DNA of 8,570 bases, from the NCBI GenBank assembly GCA_964463245.1, contig CAYXBU010000071.1, positions 1 to 8,570 on the forward strand, written 5' to 3'. The notes under the pieces are model-generated. The model was not told where the DNA came from and searched no databases. It saw only the letters and a list, made by a program, of their open reading frames with translations. Made by a program: the position numbers and the translations under genes. This DNA is from CAMEON01 sp964463245. GTDB taxonomy: Bacteria; Bacillota; Clostridia; Oscillospirales; CAG-272. This document shows, piece by piece, positions 6,689 through 8,570 of this stretch. The stretch's first letter is position 1, and each line of letters begins with the position of its first letter.

Positions 6689-6946
6689 TCACTCCGCGAC
6701 GGTCTCGTCCTCGGCAACAGCGACCTCAGGGGCGACCTCGACCGTCTCGTCGGCCTCCTCGGTCTCTGCGGCGATCTCGGCGCACTCCTCCTCGGCACAG
6801 CCCTTGCCCAGCTTCTTGAGCAGCTTATCGCGGAAGAACTTGTCAAAGATCACATACAGCCCCGCCAAGGCGGCCAGGGAGGTGAACACGATGGCAACGA
6901 CCTTAAGGGCGGTGTGCTTCTTCTTTTTCTTGCAGAACAGGCACAT
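6689..6946 (-). CDS. Small single-pass membrane protein with acidic C-terminal tail, hypothetical
   Basis: An 85-residue protein of unknown function. It starts MCLFCKKKKK, a CxxC pair followed by five lysines. One hydrophobic segment spans about residues 14-34 and is followed by a basic amphipathic stretch (DKFFRDKLLKKLGKG, 35-49). The tail from 50 to 85 has 15 Asp/Glu residues and two cysteines (C50, C55). The start at 6946 is fixed by AAGGAGG on the - strand (6955-6961) with 8 bases spacing. A longer in-frame start at 7018 lies upstream of the predicted -10 box and is excluded. Topology is ambiguous because both sides of the membrane segment are basic. It has its own promoter downstream of the choloylglycine hydrolase gene and ends at the shared terminator. 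Short membrane proteins of this layout are, as far as I recall, common and uncharacterised in gut Clostridia. Confidence 0.75.
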   Translation of the reverse strand: MCLFCKKKKKHTALKVVAIVFTSLAALAGLYVIFDKFFRDKLLKKLGKGCAEEECAEIAAETEEADETVEVAPEVAVAEDETVAE

Positions 6947-6954
6947 GGTACATA

Positions 6955-6961
6955 CCTCCTT
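6955..6961 (-). promoter_or_regulatory. Ribosome binding site deciding the start of the small membrane protein
   Basis: CCTCCTT on the + strand reads AAGGAGG on the - strand, 8 bases before the ATG at 6946. It is a full match to the anti-Shine-Dalgarno sequence and supports the 85-residue form. Confidence 0.85.
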
Positions 6962-6969
6962 TTTCTTGA

Positions 6970-6983
6970 TGCCGTACACGGCA
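6970..6983 (-). promoter_or_regulatory. Inverted repeat in the leader of the small membrane protein gene
   Basis: TGCCGT-AC-ACGGCA is a perfect 6-bp inverted repeat with a 2-base centre. It lies between the predicted transcription start (about 6994) and the ribosome binding site. With such a short centre it suits a dimeric repressor site on DNA better than an RNA hairpin. Function is inferred only. Confidence 0.35.
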
Positions 6984-7000
6984 CCTATTTTGTCGTATCC

Positions 7001-7033
7001 ATTATACCCTATATTCATGAACGCCGTATGAAT
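7001..7033 (-). promoter_or_regulatory. Promoter of the small membrane protein gene with a flanking inverted repeat
   Basis: ATTATA (7001-7006) reads TATAAT on the - strand, a perfect -10 box about 55 bases before the start codon. The position 17 bases upstream (7024-7029, ATACGG on the - strand) is a poor -35 match, so the promoter may need an activator. ATTCAT (7013-7018) and ATGAAT (7028-7033) form an inverted repeat with a 9-base spacer that covers the weak -35 region, a suitable place for a regulator. Confidence 0.5.
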
Positions 7034-7081
7034 GAAAAGCCAATTCTTTCAAAAAATCATATTTTCACCCAGCCATATCGG

Positions 7082-8059
7082 CTACCCCTGCACGCGGATA
7101 TCCGTCTCGCGACGCAACGGGTAGCGGATCAGGCCGCTGCCGTCCGCCGCCGCAGAGCTCAGAGAGATCGCGTTGATCTGCCTGTTCTCATAGGTGGTAT
7201 AGCAACAGGTCAGGCGTTTCGTGTCGTAGCAGACGGTGTACTGTGTCCTCTCAAGGCCGCCGCTCCAGGTGCGGCAACAGCCCTCGACCTGCTCCACGCT
7301 CCCCATAATGTGGAAGCATTGCAGAAGCCGCCTGTCGGCATCCCCCTCGCGGAGGGCGTGGGCGGCGGTGAAGGCGGCACGCAGGAAGCGTGCGGGCGAG
7401 GACAGCCCTCCCGGCAGCCCCTCGCTCCCCAGCCCCTCGCTGAAGGCGGTCGGCTCCACCCCCGGTAGGCAGGTGCCGCGCGGCGGGTCGGGAGAGAGGG
7501 CGGCGTGAGTCGTCAGGGCACGAAGCTGATCCGGAAGGGGCGGCGAGTTGGACAGCACCTGCGCGGGGTCATCATAGAGTTCGAGACCGTTTGCAGTCTG
7601 CTCCAGCACCACCGTCTCCCGCTCATCCGCCAGCATCCAGTGCAGGGGCGCACAGGGCAAGCGGTCGGAGTAGTCCTCTGCCGAGAGGATAACCCCTTCC
7701 AACCGCTCCCGTGCCTCTGCAACGGTGGAACAGCTGCCCAGCACCCACGGGATCAGCTCAAAGGTGGCAAGTGTCAGCCGCCCTGCGACCGGGAAGGGGA
7801 ACGCGGCCGAGAAATCCGGGAAGCGCAATGCCGCCATGCACAGTCCCGCCCGATTCATCCCATCATACCACAGAGGGGTGTCCCCCTCCATGTGGGCGAT
7901 ACCGATGAGGGGCAGCTCGGCGCGGACGGGCGGCGCATTTCGCAGGGGAAGCAGTACATTGCGAGGGCGGATCACGATCTCCTCGCCGAGGGTGCTCTCT
8001 GCATCCAGTGTCCGTCCGAAATACAGATCGGGGGTTCGGAATGAAACGGCTGTACACAT
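7082..8059 (-). CDS. Choloylglycine hydrolase family protein (bile salt hydrolase / penicillin V acylase type)
   Basis: A 325-residue Ntn-hydrolase that should cleave an amide bond in a conjugated bile salt or a related N-acyl compound. Cys2 becomes the N-terminal nucleophile once Met1 is removed, and there is no signal peptide, so it should be cytoplasmic. Against the Clostridium perfringens bile salt hydrolase as I remember it, the catalytic set is kept: Cys2, Arg16 and Asp19 in FGRTLD, Asn171 in VLSNSP, Arg224 in SSPARFLRAAF. Other family blocks are DGMNRAGL (66-73), PLHWMLAD (138-145), EGLPGG (213-218) and YTTYENRQINAISL (287-300). Length is close to the 329 residues of that enzyme. The position that is Asn82 in bile salt hydrolases and Tyr82 in penicillin V acylases is Arg79 here (AALRFP), so specificity is uncertain. 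ATG 8059 is set by AAGGAGG (8067-8073). No clear promoter or strong terminator was found. Confidence 0.92.
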   Translation of the reverse strand: MCTAVSFRTPDLYFGRTLDAESTLGEEIVIRPRNVLLPLRNAPPVRAELPLIGIAHMEGDTPLWYDGMNRAGLCMAALRFPDFSAAFPFPVAGRLTLATFELIPWVLGSCSTVAEARERLEGVILSAEDYSDRLPCAPLHWMLADERETVVLEQTANGLELYDDPAQVLSNSPPLPDQLRALTTHAALSPDPPRGTCLPGVEPTAFSEGLGSEGLPGGLSSPARFLRAAFTAAHALREGDADRRLLQCFHIMGSVEQVEGCCRTWSGGLERTQYTVCYDTKRLTCCYTTYENRQINAISLSSAAADGSGLIRYPLRRETDIRVQG

Positions 8060-8066
8060 ACCATGT

Positions 8067-8073
8067 CCTCCTT
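8067..8073 (-). promoter_or_regulatory. Ribosome binding site fixing the choloylglycine hydrolase start
   Basis: CCTCCTT on the + strand is AAGGAGG on the - strand, 7 bases before the ATG at 8059. This start puts the catalytic cysteine at position 2, as the Ntn mechanism needs. The nearby ATG whose first base is 8064 is out of frame. Confidence 0.85.
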
Positions 8074-8162
8074 TTGCGGTTTCTTTTTTACACAGTATGT
8101 TCCGATGTTCCCCTTCCCATTCCCCCGAATTGGCAAACCACGCGAAATGGGGCTAACCTGCG

Positions 8163-8182
8163 CCATACGCGTATGGTATACT
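8163..8182 (+). promoter_or_regulatory. Perfect 14-bp palindrome abutting an extended -10 promoter
   Basis: CCATACGCGTATGG (8163-8176) is a perfect palindrome, immediately followed by TATACT (8177-8182). The last bases of the palindrome supply the TG of an extended -10 box (TGGTATACT). No good -35 box lies 17 bases upstream, which fits an extended -10 promoter. Transcription would start near 8189 and read the two genes at the right edge. The palindrome fills the -35/-10 spacer, so a protein bound there would block the polymerase. It also lies upstream of the divergent choloylglycine hydrolase gene and could control both directions. Confidence 0.5.
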
Positions 8183-8248
8183 GTACCCGCACGGGGGGCA
8201 TACCGTGTTCAAATCATGACCATAGGAAAGGAATGGTGAGATGTCAAC

Positions 8249-8491
8249 ATGAGCATCAGAAAAGAAACCAAGACCATGTATATCACAAAGGACGGTGTGC
8301 CTGTCTGCGTAGAGGACGGCACCATCTACGTCACCACGCGCGACGAGGCAAGGTCTCTGTCGACCGACCGCTTAGTACAGGGCAGTGTCCTGTTCGTGAT
8401 CCGCACCGGGCAGATGTATATGCTGGACGAGGACGGCGGCGTGTGGCGCAACATTGCAAGCGGCAGTGCACTGACGGAGGAAACGGCATGA
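8249..8491 (+). CDS. Small hypothetical protein, phage-structural-like context
   Basis: An 80-residue protein that I cannot assign to a named family. It has no signal peptide or membrane segment. Residues 10 to about 70 look like short beta strands: MYITKDGVPVCVEDGTIYV, then STDRLVQGSVLFVIRTGQMYMLDEDGGVWRNI. The end GSALTEETA is hydrophilic. The start at 8249 has GGTGAG (8235-8240) 8 bases upstream; a second in-frame ATG at 8276 is possible. The stop overlaps the next start as ATGA (8488-8491), so the two genes are translationally coupled. Small beta-rich proteins directly before a collagen-like protein occur in phage and surface-fibre modules of Clostridia; this comparison is from memory and weak. 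Confidence 0.65.
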   Translation: MSIRKETKTMYITKDGVPVCVEDGTIYVTTRDEARSLSTDRLVQGSVLFVIRTGQMYMLDEDGGVWRNIASGSALTEETA

Positions 8492-8570
8492 AGGATCTGA
8501 TCACGGCACTCCTGGCCGCCAAGGCTGTCGGTGGAACAGGAGGCATCGGCGAGAAGGGCGAGAAGGGGGA
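8488..8570 (+). CDS. N-terminus of a collagen-like (Gly-X-Y) protein, truncated by the window edge
   Basis: ATG 8488 overlaps the preceding stop (ATGA) and has GGAGG (8476-8480) 7 bases upstream. The 27 complete visible codons read MKDLITALLAAKA followed by VGGTGGIGEKGEKG. The first 13 residues form a short hydrophobic helix, too short for an ordinary signal peptide. From residue 15 the chain falls into Gly-X-Y triplets (GGT, GGI, GEK, GEK), the collagen pattern of bacterial and phage fibre proteins. The frame is still open at the edge, so length and C-terminal domain are unknown. I recall similar short leaders followed by a glycine-rich stretch in prophage proteins of gut Clostridia, but this cannot be confirmed here. 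Confidence 0.6.
   Translation, partial: MKDLITALLAAKAVGGTGGIGEKGEKG

Noticed and set aside
6947..7018. 24-residue N-terminal extension of the small membrane protein
   Set aside because: Its ATG would lie upstream of the predicted TATAAT box on the - strand, while AAGGAGG sits at the ideal distance from the ATG at 6946.
6591..7031. 146-codon + strand frame across the terminator and small membrane protein gene
   Set aside because: It starts inside the FkbM stop region, reads through the terminator hairpin and gives a Ser/Ala-rich product that is the complement of the acidic tail.
7030..7081. Intrinsic terminator after the choloylglycine hydrolase gene
   Set aside because: Only a 4-bp stem (AGCC-GATAT-GGCT on the - strand) overlaps the stop codon, and the T-rich stretch lies well beyond it. 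Too weak to call.
7505..8044. 179-codon + strand frame opposite the choloylglycine hydrolase
   Set aside because: The - strand frame has all catalytic family residues; the + strand product has no recognisable motif or ribosome binding site.
8188..8210. Leader hairpin CACGG...CCGTG as a riboswitch or attenuator
   Set aside because: A 5-bp stem with an 8-base loop alone is expected by chance in GC-rich DNA, and no conserved riboswitch core was seen.

Overview
The window looks like a chromosomal segment of a high-GC, gut-type member of the Bacillota, probably class Clostridia. This is inferred from the strong AGGAGG ribosome binding sites, the surface protein ending in an acidic Thr/Asp/Glu-rich stretch, a Gly-Gly-Cys-Lys-Ser motif, one membrane segment and an Arg/Lys tail, and the bile-salt-hydrolase-type enzyme. 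No rRNA, tRNA, CRISPR array or insertion sequence is visible. No stretch longer than 300 bases lacks a gene.

Region 1 (1-3320, + strand) holds the C-terminal end of a membrane-anchored protein. It is followed 19 bases later by a 1057-residue secreted, multidomain protein with a carbohydrate-binding-like N-terminus, a GH99/GH71-like barrel, a CBM9-like domain and a C-terminal membrane anchor. A strong intrinsic terminator closes this unit.

Region 2 (3326-6657, + strand) starts with a near-consensus sigma-A promoter that has an inverted repeat just upstream. It drives a two-gene operon: a cytoplasmic GH36/alpha-galactosidase-like enzyme and, 3 bases after its stop, an FkbM-type SAM-dependent methyltransferase with an extra N-terminal domain. 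A perfect 15-bp hairpin with T tracts on both sides ends the operon and also serves the converging genes on the other strand.

Region 3 (6660-8073, - strand) holds a choloylglycine hydrolase family enzyme (bile salt hydrolase / penicillin acylase type). Its catalytic residues are intact, but the classic substrate-discriminating position is changed. Downstream lies an 85-residue single-pass membrane protein with a very acidic tail and its own promoter.

Region 4 (8074-8570, + strand) begins with a divergent intergenic region carrying a perfect 14-bp palindrome against an extended -10 box. Two translationally coupled genes follow: an 80-residue protein of unknown function and the start of a protein that enters Gly-X-Y (collagen-like) sequence at the window edge. 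These two resemble small phage-structural or surface-fibre genes, but the part visible is too short to decide.

A plausible but unproven reading is a surface enzyme acting on an external glycan, with the cytoplasmic GH36-like enzyme and the methyltransferase acting on sugars inside the cell. The choloylglycine hydrolase unit is independent and fits a bile-exposed gut habitat.
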